The translations under genes were made by a program, and so were the position numbers. A stretch of DNA of 64,000 nt, taken from Streptomyces sp. yr375. Lineage in GTDB: Bacteria > Actinomycetota > Actinomycetes > Streptomycetales > Streptomycetaceae. The DNA lies in assembly GCF_900110755.1 (NCBI RefSeq), contig NZ_FOFF01000009.1, positions 174,543 through 238,542 of the forward strand, written 5' to 3'. Of the stretch, positions 8,202 through 17,177 are shown one piece after another (the stretch's first letter is position 1; every line of letters starts with the position of its first letter). The notes below the pieces were generated by a model. The model was given only the letters and a program-made list of their open reading frames with translations, did no database searches and was not told the DNA's origin.

Positions 8202-9095
8202 TCAGGAGGCCCAGATCCCCGTGATGTCCGTCGCTGCGTCCGCGTTGCCCGCGTGGGTCGTCAGGCCCTGGCTGTCCTCGAGGGTGCGCAGCAGGTCGTA
8301 GTGGTTGTACGTCGTCGACGAGGTCGAACCCGGCGTCACCGGCTGGCCGTAGAGGACGGTCGGGATGCGGTTGCCGGCGAGGCGGTTGTCCTCGTCGAAA
8401 GTGACGACGAGGAGGCTGTTGTGGGTCTTGGCCCAGGTGGCGTACGCGCCGAGGTTGTTCTTGAGCCAGGTGTCGCCGGTCGCCACCGAGCAGTCGTGCA
8501 TGTCGTTGCACAGGTTGGGGACGACGAAGGACACCTGCGGGAGCGTCGTGTAGTCGGTCGGGAACTGCGCGAACGTCTTCGCCGTCGACGTCGGGATGTT
8601 GCTGAAGCCGAACCACGGGTTGTGCTTGCGGGCGTAGGTGCCGCTGCTGCACGTCGTCGAGCCCTGGCTGGGCAGCGTCTCGTTGTAGCTCGCCCAGGTG
8701 CGGCCGGCCGCGATCAGCTCGGAGGCGAGGTTCGGGGCCGAGGAGAAGCCGGGCGTGTAGCAACTGTCGTCCGTGATGCCCTGGGTGGAGCCGGAGAACA
8801 GGGCGAAGTAGTTGGGCTGGCTCGGGTGGGTCTCGGCGTAGGACTGGGAGAGGTTGGCCCCGCCGGTCCTGAGCGAGTTGAGGTACGGCGCGCCGGACGC
8901 GCCGATCACCTGGCTGTAGGCGTGGTTCTCGAAGACCACGACGACGACGTGGTCCGGGGTCGGCACGCCGGCCGCGGCCCGCGCGGGCGACGAGGAGCCG
9001 CCGAGCCCGGACCACAGGCCGACGGCTGCCGCCGTGAAGGCGAGCGCGGACGCCACGACGGCGCGGCTGCGGCGGTATCTGGAGCTGCCGGACAC
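8202..9095 (-). CDS. Secreted phosphoesterase (AcpA/phospholipase C superfamily)
   Basis: A protein of 297 residues with a GTG start at 9095, chosen because GGAGG lies five bases upstream. The N-terminus (SSRYRRSRAVVASALAFTA) followed by ARAAAGVPTPDH is a signal peptide. The catalytic core matches the phosphoesterase family PF04185: HVVVVVFENHAYSQVIG carries the metal-binding Glu and Asn; later motifs are DNRLAGNRIPTVLYG, TFDEDN and YNHYDLLRTLED. It probably hydrolyses a phosphomonoester or phospholipid outside the cell. It heads an operon with the MFS and propeller genes. Confidence 0.87.
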   Translation of the reverse strand: MSGSSRYRRSRAVVASALAFTAAAVGLWSGLGGSSSPARAAAGVPTPDHVVVVVFENHAYSQVIGASGAPYLNSLRTGGANLSQSYAETHPSQPNYFALFSGSTQGITDDSCYTPGFSSAPNLASELIAAGRTWASYNETLPSQGSTTCSSGTYARKHNPWFGFSNIPTSTAKTFAQFPTDYTTLPQVSFVVPNLCNDMHDCSVATGDTWLKNNLGAYATWAKTHNSLLVVTFDEDNRLAGNRIPTVLYGQPVTPGSTSSTTYNHYDLLRTLEDSQGLTTHAGNADAATDITGIWAS

Positions 9096-9252
9096 ATCTA
9101 CCTCCGGTGGGGGGAAGGGCGGGGGCGGTAACCGTGGTGTGGTGCTGCGCTGTGCAGATAGAGCATGCACACGCCAAGATGCCCGTGCCCCACGTCGTTC
9201 AACCTGAAGGATGAAGACCTGGTGAACTGACGCCTCTTTCCCGGTGGGCCCG

Positions 9253-9702
9253 TCAGCCCGTCGGGTCTGCCGGGTCTGTCAACTGCGCCAGCACCTTGTG
9301 CAGCGGCTCCGTCTCGCGGCGGCGGTACTCCTGGATCGCCCAGCCGTTGCCGTCCGGGTCCTTGAAGTACATGAAGGTCGCGCCGTCCTGCGGGGCGAAC
9401 CGCACCGGCTCGCTGACGTCCAGGCCCCGGGCGGTCAGTTCCTCGTACGCCGCCTTCGCGTCCGTCACGCAGAGCTGCATGCCGTGGTACGTGCCCGGTC
9501 GCGGGGTTCCCGTCGGGACCTGGAGGCCGTCGACCAGGGCGATCGAACAGCCCGAGCCGGGCGGGGTGAGCTGCACGATCCGTACGCCCTCCATCACCTC
9601 GCCGTCGAGGTCCACGTGGAAGCCGACCTTGTCGCGGTAGAACTCCTTGGCCCGGTCGACGTCCGACACCGGCAGCAGGATCACTTCTAGGGTCATGTTC
9701 AT
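9253..9702 (-). CDS. VOC family (glyoxalase/dioxygenase-fold) protein
   Basis: A protein of about 149 residues. Starts at GTG 9711, ATG 9702 and ATG 9696 are possible; the ribosome site GTGGAG is nearest to the last two. It shows paired beta-alpha-beta-beta-beta modules: LEVILLPVSDVDRAKEFYRD and MQLCVTDAKAAYEELTARG, ending with MYFKDPDGNGWAIQEY. This is the vicinal-oxygen-chelate fold used by glyoxalases, bleomycin-resistance proteins and extradiol dioxygenases. The substrate cannot be read from the sequence. It is transcribed away from glnE and shares that intergenic region. Confidence 0.82.
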   Translation of the reverse strand: MNMTLEVILLPVSDVDRAKEFYRDKVGFHVDLDGEVMEGVRIVQLTPPGSGCSIALVDGLQVPTGTPRPGTYHGMQLCVTDAKAAYEELTARGLDVSEPVRFAPQDGATFMYFKDPDGNGWAIQEYRRRETEPLHKVLAQLTDPADPTG

Positions 9703-9815
9703 GTTCTCCACGGAACCCGAAACCGGCCCGGCGCGCCACCGTGAGGTGAGGGCTAGGCTCAGGTGCGGACGGCCTTGATCGGACGAGGACGACCTTGATC
9801 GACGAGGAGGCCAGG

Positions 9816-12815
9816 ATGGCGCCGGGGCGCAGGAGCAGTACCTTCACTCGGCTGCTGCGGCACGGCTTCACCGATCCGTCCGCCGCCGAGCGGCTGCTCG
9901 ACGGGCCCGAGCTGGGCCCGGTGCGCAACGACCCGGTGCTTCTGGAGGCCCTCGGGGACACCGCCGATCCCGATCTCGCCCTGCACGGTCTGGTCCGGCT
10001 GCTGGAGGCGCAGCCCGGGCACACCGCCCGGCGGGAACTGCTCGACACGCTGATAGCGGCCAAGCCGCTGCGGGACCGGCTGCTGGGGGTGCTGGGGGCG
10101 TCCGCCGCCCTCGCCGACCATCTGGCCCGGCATCCGCGCGACTGGGAGGCGCTGGTCATGTACGAGCCCCGGGATCTGCACCCGGGGGTGGAGGAGTTCG
10201 AGCGGGGGCTCGCCTGGGCCACCGATCCCGTGCTGCTGCGGGTCGCCTACCGGCGGTGTCTGCTGGCCATCGCGGCGCGTGACGTGTGCGGGACCACCGA
10301 TGTCGCCGAGACCGCCGCCGAGCTCGCCGACCTCGCCACGGCCACCCTGCGGGCGGCGCTGGGGCTGGCGCGGGCCGACGCGCCCGACGACGCCGCGTTG
10401 TGCCGGCTCGCCGTCGTCGCCATGGGGAAGTGCGGCGGGCACGAGCTGAACTACGTGTCGGACGTCGACGTCATCTTCGTCGGTGAGGCCGTCGACGGGG
10501 CCGACGAGGGGAAGGCGCTGCGGGCCGCCACCAAGCTCGCCTCGCACATGATGCGGATCTGTTCCGAGACCACCGTGGAAGGGTCGATCTGGCCCGTCGA
10601 CGCCAACCTGCGGCCCGAAGGGCGCAACGGGCCGCTGGTGCGGACGCTGAGCAGCCATCTCGCCTACTACCAGCGGTGGGCCAAGACCTGGGAGTTCCAG
10701 GCCCTGTTGAAGGCGCGGCCGGTGGCGGGCGATCTGGCGCTGGGGGCCGCGTACGTCACCGCCGTCGAGCCGCTGGTGTGGAAGGCCGCCGAGCGGGAGA
10801 ACTTCGTCACCGACGTGCAGAAGATGCGGCGGCGGGTCGTCGAGAACATTCCGGTCGCCGAGGTCGAGCGTGAACTCAAGCTCGGGCCCGGCGGGTTGAG
10901 AGACGTCGAGTTCGCCGTGCAGTTGCTGCAACTCGTGCACGGACGGGCCGACGCCTCGCTGCGCAGCGGGACCACCCTCGACGCGCTCCAGGCGCTCGCC
11001 GCCGGGGGGTACATCGGGCGGGCCGACGCCGTCCAACTCGACGCCGCCTACCGGTTCCTGCGGTCCATGGAGCACCGGATCCAGCTCTACCGGCTGCGGC
11101 GCACCCACCTCGTACCGGAGAGCGAGGCCGAACTGCGGCGGCTCGGCCGGTCGCTGGGGCTGCGCACCGATCCCGTCGTCGAACTGGGCCGGGAGTGGAA
11201 GCGGTACGCGGCGATGGTGCGCCGACTGCACGAGAAACTGTTCTACCGGCCGCTCCTCGACGCCGTCGCCCAACTCGCGCCCGGCGAGAGCCGGTTGAGC
11301 CCCGCGGCGGCCCGGGAACGGCTCGTCGCGCTCGGGTACGCCGATCCCGCCTCGGCGCTGCGTCACCTGGAGGCGCTGGCCTCCGGCGTCTCCCGCAAGG
11401 CCGCCATCCAACGCACGCTGCTGCCCGTGCTGTTGGGCTGGTTCGCGGACTCCGCCGACCCGGACGCGGGGCTGCTGAACTTCCGCAAGGTGTCCGACGC
11501 GCTCGGCAAGACCCCTTGGTACCTACGGCTGTTGCGGGACGAAGGGGCCGCCGCGGAGAACCTCGCCCGCGTGCTGTCCGCCGGGCGGCTCGCCCCCGAT
11601 CTGCTCATGCGGGCCCCCGAGGCGGTGGCCCTGCTCGGCGACCGGGACGGCGACGGCGAAGGGCTCGAGCCGCGCGGGCGGGCCCAGTTGGAGCAGGAGA
11701 TACTGTCCGCCGTCGGACGCGCCGAGGGCGTCGTGCAGGCCGTCACCGCGGCGCGCGGGGTGCGGCGGCGCGAGCTGTTCCGTACGGCCGCCGCGGACAT
11801 CGTCGGCTCCTACGGCACCGAGGCGCAGCCGGTCGAGGCCGATCAGGGGGCGCTCGTGGACCTGGTGGGCGGGGCCGTGTCGGACCTCACCGCCGCCACG
11901 CTCGCCGGGACCCTGCGGGCGGTCGTGCGCGAGGGCTGGGGAGACACCCTTCCCACCCGCTTCGCCGTCGTGGGGATGGGGCGCTTCGGCGGCCACGAGC
12001 TGGGCTACGGGTCGGACGCCGACGTCCTGTTCGTGCACGAGCCGTGGGACGGCGCCGACGAGCGGGAGGCCTCGGACGCCGCCAACAAGGTCGTCTCCGA
12101 GATGCGCCGGCTGCTTCAGGTCCCCAGCGCGGACCCGCCGCTGCTCGTGGACGCCGACCTGCGGCCCGAGGGCAAGTCCGGGCCGCTCGTACGGTCGTTG
12201 AAGTCCTACGCGGCCTACTACCGGCGCTGGTCGCTGGGATGGGAGTCACAGGCGCTGCTGCGGGCCGAACCCGTCGCGGGTGACGCGGAGTTGGGGCGGC
12301 GGTTCATCGAACTCGTCGACCCGCTGCGCTATCCGGAGGGCGGGCTCGGGGACGACGCCGTCCGGGAGATCAGGCGGCTGAAGGCGCGTATGGAGGCGGA
12401 GCGGCTGCCCCGGGGGGCCGATCCCAAGCTGCACACCAAACTCGGGCCGGGCGGGCTCTCCGACGTGGAGTGGACCGTGCAGTTGCTCCAGATGCGGCAC
12501 GGGGCCACCGAGCCGGGCCTGCGCACCACCCGCACCCGGGAGGCACTCGCCGCCGCATGCGCCGCCGGGCTCATCTCGGCAGAGGACGCCGGGACGCTGG
12601 GCGAGGCCTGGGTCCTGGCCACCCGGGTCCGCAACGCGGTGATGCTGGTCCGCGGGCGAGCCGGCGACACCTTCCCCACCGACCCTCGCGAACTGGTCGC
12701 CGTAGGCCGGTACTTGGGCTACGGCCCGGGCCGCGTCGGCGACATGCTGGACGACTACCGCCGCACCGCCCGCCGGGCCCGGGCAGTGGTGGACGAACTG
12801 TTCTACGGAGGCTGA
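9816..12815 (+). CDS. glnE: Bifunctional glutamine synthetase adenylyltransferase/adenylyl-removing enzyme
   Basis: A 999-residue GlnE that attaches and removes AMP on glutamine synthetase to tune nitrogen assimilation. The ATG at 9816 follows GAGGAGG by five bases. It contains the two tandem nucleotidyltransferase halves: the N-terminal deadenylylase half with GKCGGHELNYVSDVDVIFV and the C-terminal adenylylase half with MGRFGGHELGYGSDADVLFV. Each is followed by KLGPGGLRDVEF or KLGPGGLSDVEW, the regulatory domain signature. Size equals that of other Streptomyces GlnE proteins. It is alone between convergent or divergent neighbours. Its target is probably the GlnA type I synthetase encoded elsewhere; type II enzymes are not adenylylated. 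Confidence 0.96.
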   Translation: MAPGRRSSTFTRLLRHGFTDPSAAERLLDGPELGPVRNDPVLLEALGDTADPDLALHGLVRLLEAQPGHTARRELLDTLIAAKPLRDRLLGVLGASAALADHLARHPRDWEALVMYEPRDLHPGVEEFERGLAWATDPVLLRVAYRRCLLAIAARDVCGTTDVAETAAELADLATATLRAALGLARADAPDDAALCRLAVVAMGKCGGHELNYVSDVDVIFVGEAVDGADEGKALRAATKLASHMMRICSETTVEGSIWPVDANLRPEGRNGPLVRTLSSHLAYYQRWAKTWEFQALLKARPVAGDLALGAAYVTAVEPLVWKAAERENFVTDVQKMRRRVVENIPVAEVERELKLGPGGLRDVEFAVQLLQLVHGRADASLRSGTTLDALQALAAGGYIGRADAVQLDAAYRFLRSMEHRIQLYRLRRTHLVPESEAELRRLGRSLGLRTDPVVELGREWKRYAAMVRRLHEKLFYRPLLDAVAQLAPGESRLSPAAARERLVALGYADPASALRHLEALASGVSRKAAIQRTLLPVLLGWFADSADPDAGLLNFRKVSDALGKTPWYLRLLRDEGAAAENLARVLSAGRLAPDLLMRAPEAVALLGDRDGDGEGLEPRGRAQLEQEILSAVGRAEGVVQAVTAARGVRRRELFRTAAADIVGSYGTEAQPVEADQGALVDLVGGAVSDLTAATLAGTLRAVVREGWGDTLPTRFAVVGMGRFGGHELGYGSDADVLFVHEPWDGADEREASDAANKVVSEMRRLLQVPSADPPLLVDADLRPEGKSGPLVRSLKSYAAYYRRWSLGWESQALLRAEPVAGDAELGRRFIELVDPLRYPEGGLGDDAVREIRRLKARMEAERLPRGADPKLHTKLGPGGLSDVEWTVQLLQMRHGATEPGLRTTRTREALAAACAAGLISAEDAGTLGEAWVLATRVRNAVMLVRGRAGDTFPTDPRELVAVGRYLGYGPGRVGDMLDDYRRTARRARAVVDELFYGG

Positions 12816-12827
12816 GGCCAGGGGCCG

Positions 12828-13131
12828 CGCTTCGCGGCCCGCTGCCCCGGCTGGGGCTGGGCAGCGGGGGCGCTCGTGCGGGAGGTGCGCGACCGGCGCC
12901 GGTGCGGGGCATCCCCGCCGTGGTCCGGGAGACGGCACCCGCGCAGCCCGAGCTGGACGCGGGCCCTGCCGGGCCCGGCGCGGGGGTGAGCTTTACCGTG
13001 CGCTTCGCGGCCCGCTGCCCCGTCTGGGGCTGGGCAGCCGGCCTCCGGGGGTGATCGTCCGGGAGGTCCGGGACCCGGCACCGGTGCGGGGCATCCCCGC
13101 CGTCGTCCGAGAGACCGCGCCCGCACAGCCC
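12828..13131. repeat. Imperfect direct repeat of about 125 bases downstream of glnE
   Basis: Copy A (12828-12949) and copy B (13001-13131) both begin CGCTTCGCGGCCCGCTGCCC and share later blocks such as GGTGCGGGGCATCCCCGCCG and a terminal CAGCCC, with scattered mismatches. No intact gene lies in the 430 bases between glnE and the TetR gene. It looks like a decayed local duplication. Confidence 0.75.
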
Positions 13132-13152
13132 ACACCGGACGCCTTCATCACC

Positions 13153-13274
13153 GCGCTGCGAGCGGCCCCGACCGGGCCGGTCAGCTCTTCGGCTGGACCG
13201 GCTGGACCGGCTGGACGGCGCTGCGAGCGGCCCCGACCCGGCCGGTCAGCTCTTCGGCTGGACCGGCTGGACCG
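13153..13274. repeat. 65-base tandem duplication spanning the TetR stop codon
   Basis: Copy 1 starts at 13153 and copy 2 at 13218, both with GCGCTGCGAGCGGCCCCGAC and then GGCTGGACCGGCTGGACCG. Copy 2 contains the last codons and TGA stop of the TetR gene; copy 1 repeats the same QPVQPKS-stop coding end immediately downstream. A slippage-prone GGCTGGACC unit is repeated inside each copy. Confidence 0.8.
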
Positions 13275-13881
13275 ACGGCGTCGTCTGTATCGCCCTCGCG
13301 TGGTTCATGAGGGCCGTCAGGCCCACGTTGAAGGCCTGGTCCGCTCGGCCCTCCGTCGTCGCGGCCAGGGCCTCGGCCAGGTGCGGGGTGACGGTCTCCT
13401 CCGTCAGTTCCCACATCGTCTCCGGGGCCGCCAGGTCCAGGGCCGAGCCCAGGATCAGGTTCTCCAGCGCGATCAGCAACGGCATCACCGAGCGCGGCGC
13501 GAAGCCCACGTCCAGGAGGAACGTCACCGCCCGCTCGTACTGCTCCAGGACGCGCGGGGCCCGGACGGGTGAGGTCATGAGGAGGGGGATCACCCTCGGG
13601 TGCGCGGCGAACGCGGCCCGGTAGGAGCGGGCCCAGGCATCCAGGGCCGCGTCCCAGGGGTCGGCGTCCAGGGTGTCCGGGTCGATCGCGGACGCGATGC
13701 GCTCGCGCAGCAGTTCCACTATGCCGTCCCGGCCGTCCACATGGTGATACACCGAACCGGTCTGCACCCCCAGCCGCTTGGCGATCTTCGGCACGCTGAA
13801 GTCGCCCTGTTCGTCGACGAGTTGCAGTGCCGTCGTGGTGATGCGCTCGCGGTCGAGGAGCGGTGTGCGCGGCCGTCCCAT
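13246..13881 (-). CDS. TetR family transcriptional regulator
   Basis: A 211-residue regulator from ATG 13881 with GGGGAG eight bases upstream. The N-terminal helix-turn-helix is clear: LLDRERITTTALQLVDEQGDFSVPKIAKRLGVQTGSVYHHVDGRDGIVELL. The C-terminal ligand domain (about 75-205) resembles TetR_C proteins with an acidic helix bundle (TMWELTEETVTPHLAEAL). It is divergent from the permease-amidohydrolase pair at 14069, with 187 bases between the starts, so it most likely represses them and itself. The C-terminus ends in a Pro-Gln repeat (SVQPVQPKS) created by the duplicated DNA around its stop codon. Confidence 0.86.
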   Translation of the reverse strand: MGRPRTPLLDRERITTTALQLVDEQGDFSVPKIAKRLGVQTGSVYHHVDGRDGIVELLRERIASAIDPDTLDADPWDAALDAWARSYRAAFAAHPRVIPLLMTSPVRAPRVLEQYERAVTFLLDVGFAPRSVMPLLIALENLILGSALDLAAPETMWELTEETVTPHLAEALAATTEGRADQAFNVGLTALMNHARAIQTTPSVQPVQPKS

Positions 13882-14068
13882 GTGTGCGTTCTCCCCTTGA
13901 AGGTCCGAGAAGGGCTTCCCGGATGCCCAGGTTGAGGCTACATTGCCGAAACCGAAAGCCTTTAGATTTACGGGTCCGGGGCGGCCTTGCTCACGCCGTC
14001 CGCCCCGGGAACGCCGGTCATCCCGCACGCCCGGAACCCTCCCGTCCGTCGCGCTCGAAGGGCTTCCC

Positions 14069-15598
14069 ATGTCCGACACCGCCCGAGAGCGGAGAACGCC
14101 GCCCGCCGCGGCGACCCTCCGCTCGGGTTCCCTCGGCACCGCCGACATCACCTTCTTCGTCGTCTCCGCCGCCGCCCCGCTCACCGTCATGGCCGGCGTC
14201 GCCCCGCTCGCCATCCTGCTCGGCGGCATCGGCGCCCCCGCCGGCTACCTCGTCGCCGGCCTCACCCTCGCCCTCTTCGCCGTCGGCTTCACCACCATGA
14301 GCCGGCATGTGAAGAGCGGCGGCGCGTTCTACGCGTACATCACCCGCGGCCTCGGCCGGCCGGTGGGCATCGGCGCCGCGCTGCTCGCGCTGATCGGCTA
14401 CAACGGCATGGAGATCGGTGTCTACGGCCTGCTCGGCAGCACCGGCAAGGACACCGCGCGGGCACTCTTCGGCACCGATCCGCCCTGGCTGCCGATCGCC
14501 CTCGCCGGGCTGCTCGTCATCGGCTACGGCGGCTTCCGCTCCATCGACTTCGGCGCCAAGGTGCTGGGCGTACTGCTCGCCGCCGAGACCGGGATCCTGG
14601 TGCTGCTCGCGGGCGGGGTGCTGGTCAAGGGGGGTGCGCACGGGCTGTCCCTCGCGTCCTTCGCCCCGGACCACGTCCTCGTCTCCGGTACGGCCGTCGT
14701 GCTCGCCTTAGCCTTCGCCGCGTTCACCGGCTTCGAGTCGACCGTCATCTACCGGCGCGAGGCCCGCGACCCGGACCGGACGGTGCCGCGGGCGACCTAC
14801 GCCGCCATCGGCTTCCTCGGCCTCTTCTACTCCTTCATCGTCTGGATCGTCATCCAGGCCTTCGGCGACCAGGAGGTGATCGCGGCCGCCGCCAAGGACC
14901 CCGGCGGGCTGTTCTTCTCCGCCATCACCGCCTTCGTCGGCGGCTGGGCGGCCGACCTGATGCACATCTTCATCGCCACCAGCGTCCTCGCCTCCCTCCT
15001 CGCCTTCCACAACGCCATCAACCGGTACACGCTCGCCCTCGCCGAGGAGGGCGTCCTGCCCAAGGCGCTCGGCCGCGTCCACCCGCGCCACGGCTCCCCG
15101 TACGTCGCCGGAGTCATGCAGACCGTCCTCGGCGCGGTCGTCGTCCTCGCCTTCTGGGCGGCCGGCGCCGATCCGTACGGGCAGTTGCTCCTGTGGGTCA
15201 ACACCCCGGGAATGATCGGCCTGTTCACACTCCAGTTGCTCGTCGCCATCGCGGTGCCCTGCTACTTCCGGCGGATCCGGCACCAGGAGGGCGCGCTGCG
15301 CACGGTCGTCGCCCCGGTCGTAGCGGCCGTCCTGCTCGCCGGCGCCATAGGCCTCGTCATCACCCACATCGACCTGTTCACCGGCGCGTCCGACGCGGTG
15401 AACACCGTCCTCATCGGCCTCGCGCCCGCCGTCTTCGCGGCGGGGCTCGTCCTGGCCTGGTGGCTGCGCCGCGAACGGCCCCTCGTCTACGCCAACTTCG
15501 CCGCCGAGCCGGATGAGCAGGACGGACCGGGCGAGCCCGCCGAATTCACTGCGTCGGCCCAACAACCCCGTACGGCAAAGGAGTCCACCGAATCATGA
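14069..15598 (+). CDS. APC family amino acid/polyamine permease
   Basis: A 509-residue integral membrane protein with about 12 helices. The first helix motif is GTADITFFVVSAAAPLTVMAGV and a later one FAAFTGFESTVIYRREARDP, typical of the amino acid-polyamine-organocation superfamily. The ATG at 14069 follows GAAGG. Codon 214 is TTA (bases 14708-14710), the rare leucine codon read by the bldA tRNA in Streptomyces, so full translation may be delayed until differentiation. The stop overlaps the next gene start (ATGA). It probably imports an amine, amide or amino acid derivative that the co-encoded amidohydrolase then cleaves; control by the divergent TetR regulator is likely. Confidence 0.88.
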   Translation: MSDTARERRTPPAAATLRSGSLGTADITFFVVSAAAPLTVMAGVAPLAILLGGIGAPAGYLVAGLTLALFAVGFTTMSRHVKSGGAFYAYITRGLGRPVGIGAALLALIGYNGMEIGVYGLLGSTGKDTARALFGTDPPWLPIALAGLLVIGYGGFRSIDFGAKVLGVLLAAETGILVLLAGGVLVKGGAHGLSLASFAPDHVLVSGTAVVLALAFAAFTGFESTVIYRREARDPDRTVPRATYAAIGFLGLFYSFIVWIVIQAFGDQEVIAAAAKDPGGLFFSAITAFVGGWAADLMHIFIATSVLASLLAFHNAINRYTLALAEEGVLPKALGRVHPRHGSPYVAGVMQTVLGAVVVLAFWAAGADPYGQLLLWVNTPGMIGLFTLQLLVAIAVPCYFRRIRHQEGALRTVVAPVVAAVLLAGAIGLVITHIDLFTGASDAVNTVLIGLAPAVFAAGLVLAWWLRRERPLVYANFAAEPDEQDGPGEPAEFTASAQQPRTAKESTES

Positions 15599-17169
15599 CC
15601 GCCCCCGAGCTGATCCTCACCGGTGCCACGGTGCGTACCCTCGATCCCGCCCGGCCCTGCGCCACCGCCGTCGCCGTGCGCGACGGGGTGATCGCCGCGG
15701 TCGGCGACGAGAGCGACGTACGCGCCTGGCGCGGGCCGGGGACCGAGGTCGTACCCCTGGCGGGTGCGCACCTGGTGCCCGGCCTGGTGGACGCGCACAG
15801 TCATCCCGTGTGGGGGCTGGACCTGGCGACCGGGGTGGATCTGTCGGGGGTGACCGATCTCGCGGGGCTGCGGGCCGCGCTGGCCGGGGCCGAGCGGATC
15901 GACGGGTGGGTGGTCGGGTTCGGGCTCGATCACAACGCGTTCGAGGGGCGGGCCGTCGACCGGACGCTCGTCGAGGACGTCCTCGGCGGCGCGCCCGCCT
16001 TTCTGCGCCTGTACGACGGGCACTCCGCGCTGGCCAGCGGCGCGGCGCTCGCCGCGGCCGGGGTCACCGGGGCGCGGGACTTCGTCCAGCGGTCGCAGGT
16101 CGTGTGCGATGCCGAGGGGCGGCCCACCGGGCATCTCGTCGAGCACGCCGCCATGGAGCTGCTGACGGAGGTCGTCCCGACGCCGTCGTACGCCGCCCGG
16201 CGGGAACGGCTCGTCGAACTGCTCGCCGCGATGGCGGCCACCGGGCTGACCGGGGCGCACGTCATGGACGCCGGGGATCCGGACCTGGTCGCGGCGGTCG
16301 CCCGGGAGACCGTGCTGCCGGTGCGGCTGCGGTTCGCGCCCTGGTGCATGCCCGGCGTGGCCGAAGCCGGGCTCGCGGAGCTGGTCCGGCTCCAGGGGCG
16401 AGGCGGGCGGCACTGGGTCGTCGACGGGGTCAAGTTCTTCATGGACGGGACCGTGGAAGGCGGCACCGCCTGGCTGGAGCACGCGGACTGTCATGGACAG
16501 GGCACCGCCGCGTTCTGGCCGGACCCCGACGCGTACGGCGACGCGGTACGGCGGCTGCACGCGGCCGGCGTGCGCACCGCCACGCACGCCATCGGCGACG
16601 CGGCCGTACGGCACGTCCTCGACGTGGTCGCCGGGCTGGGGGAGGGCGGCCGGGGGCGGCACCGGGTGGAGCACGTCGAAACCGCGCCCGACGCGCTGCT
16701 GCCGCGGTTCGCCGAGCTGGGCGTGGCCGCGTCGATGCAGCCGCCGCACACCGCCTACACCCGGGCCGACGGCACCGACGAGTGGTCCCGGCGGCTGGGC
16801 GCGGAGCGGGCCGGGCACGCCTGGCGGCTGCGGGATCTACGGGACGCCGGCGCGACGGTCGCCCTCGGCTCGGACTGGCCCATCGCCCCCTACGACGTCC
16901 GGGGCGTCCTGGCGACGGCGCGCGCCCCACGCGGGGCCGCATCCCGGCAGGAGGGGCTCACGGGGCTCGAAGCGCTGGAGGGGTGCACCACGCACGCGGC
17001 CCGCGCCGCGGGGGAGAGCGGACGGGCCGGACAGATCGCCGTCGGACAGCGCGCCGACCTCACCGCGCTCGGCCTCGACCCGGTGGCCGCCCCGCCGGAC
17101 GAGCTCACCGAGGCACCGGTGCTGCTGACCGTGACCGGGGGGCACGTGGTGCACCGGGGAGAGCGGTGA
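15595..17169 (+). CDS. YtcJ-like amidohydrolase
   Basis: A 524-residue amidohydrolase superfamily protein, starting at the ATG that overlaps the permease stop (ATGA at 15595-15598). Metal motifs are visible: HLVPGLVDAHSHPVWG (HxH near the N-terminus), FMDGTVEGGTAWLE, THAIGDAAV, HRVEHVE, and ALGSDWPIAPYDV with the catalytic Asp. This order is that of the amidohydrolase_3/YtcJ group, which hydrolyse N-acyl or cyclic amide bonds. The true substrate is unknown. Coupling to the permease suggests a dedicated uptake and cleavage pathway. Confidence 0.87.
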   Translation: MTAPELILTGATVRTLDPARPCATAVAVRDGVIAAVGDESDVRAWRGPGTEVVPLAGAHLVPGLVDAHSHPVWGLDLATGVDLSGVTDLAGLRAALAGAERIDGWVVGFGLDHNAFEGRAVDRTLVEDVLGGAPAFLRLYDGHSALASGAALAAAGVTGARDFVQRSQVVCDAEGRPTGHLVEHAAMELLTEVVPTPSYAARRERLVELLAAMAATGLTGAHVMDAGDPDLVAAVARETVLPVRLRFAPWCMPGVAEAGLAELVRLQGRGGRHWVVDGVKFFMDGTVEGGTAWLEHADCHGQGTAAFWPDPDAYGDAVRRLHAAGVRTATHAIGDAAVRHVLDVVAGLGEGGRGRHRVEHVETAPDALLPRFAELGVAASMQPPHTAYTRADGTDEWSRRLGAERAGHAWRLRDLRDAGATVALGSDWPIAPYDVRGVLATARAPRGAASRQEGLTGLEALEGCTTHAARAAGESGRAGQIAVGQRADLTALGLDPVAAPPDELTEAPVLLTVTGGHVVHRGER

Positions 17170-17177
17170 AGGTCGCG

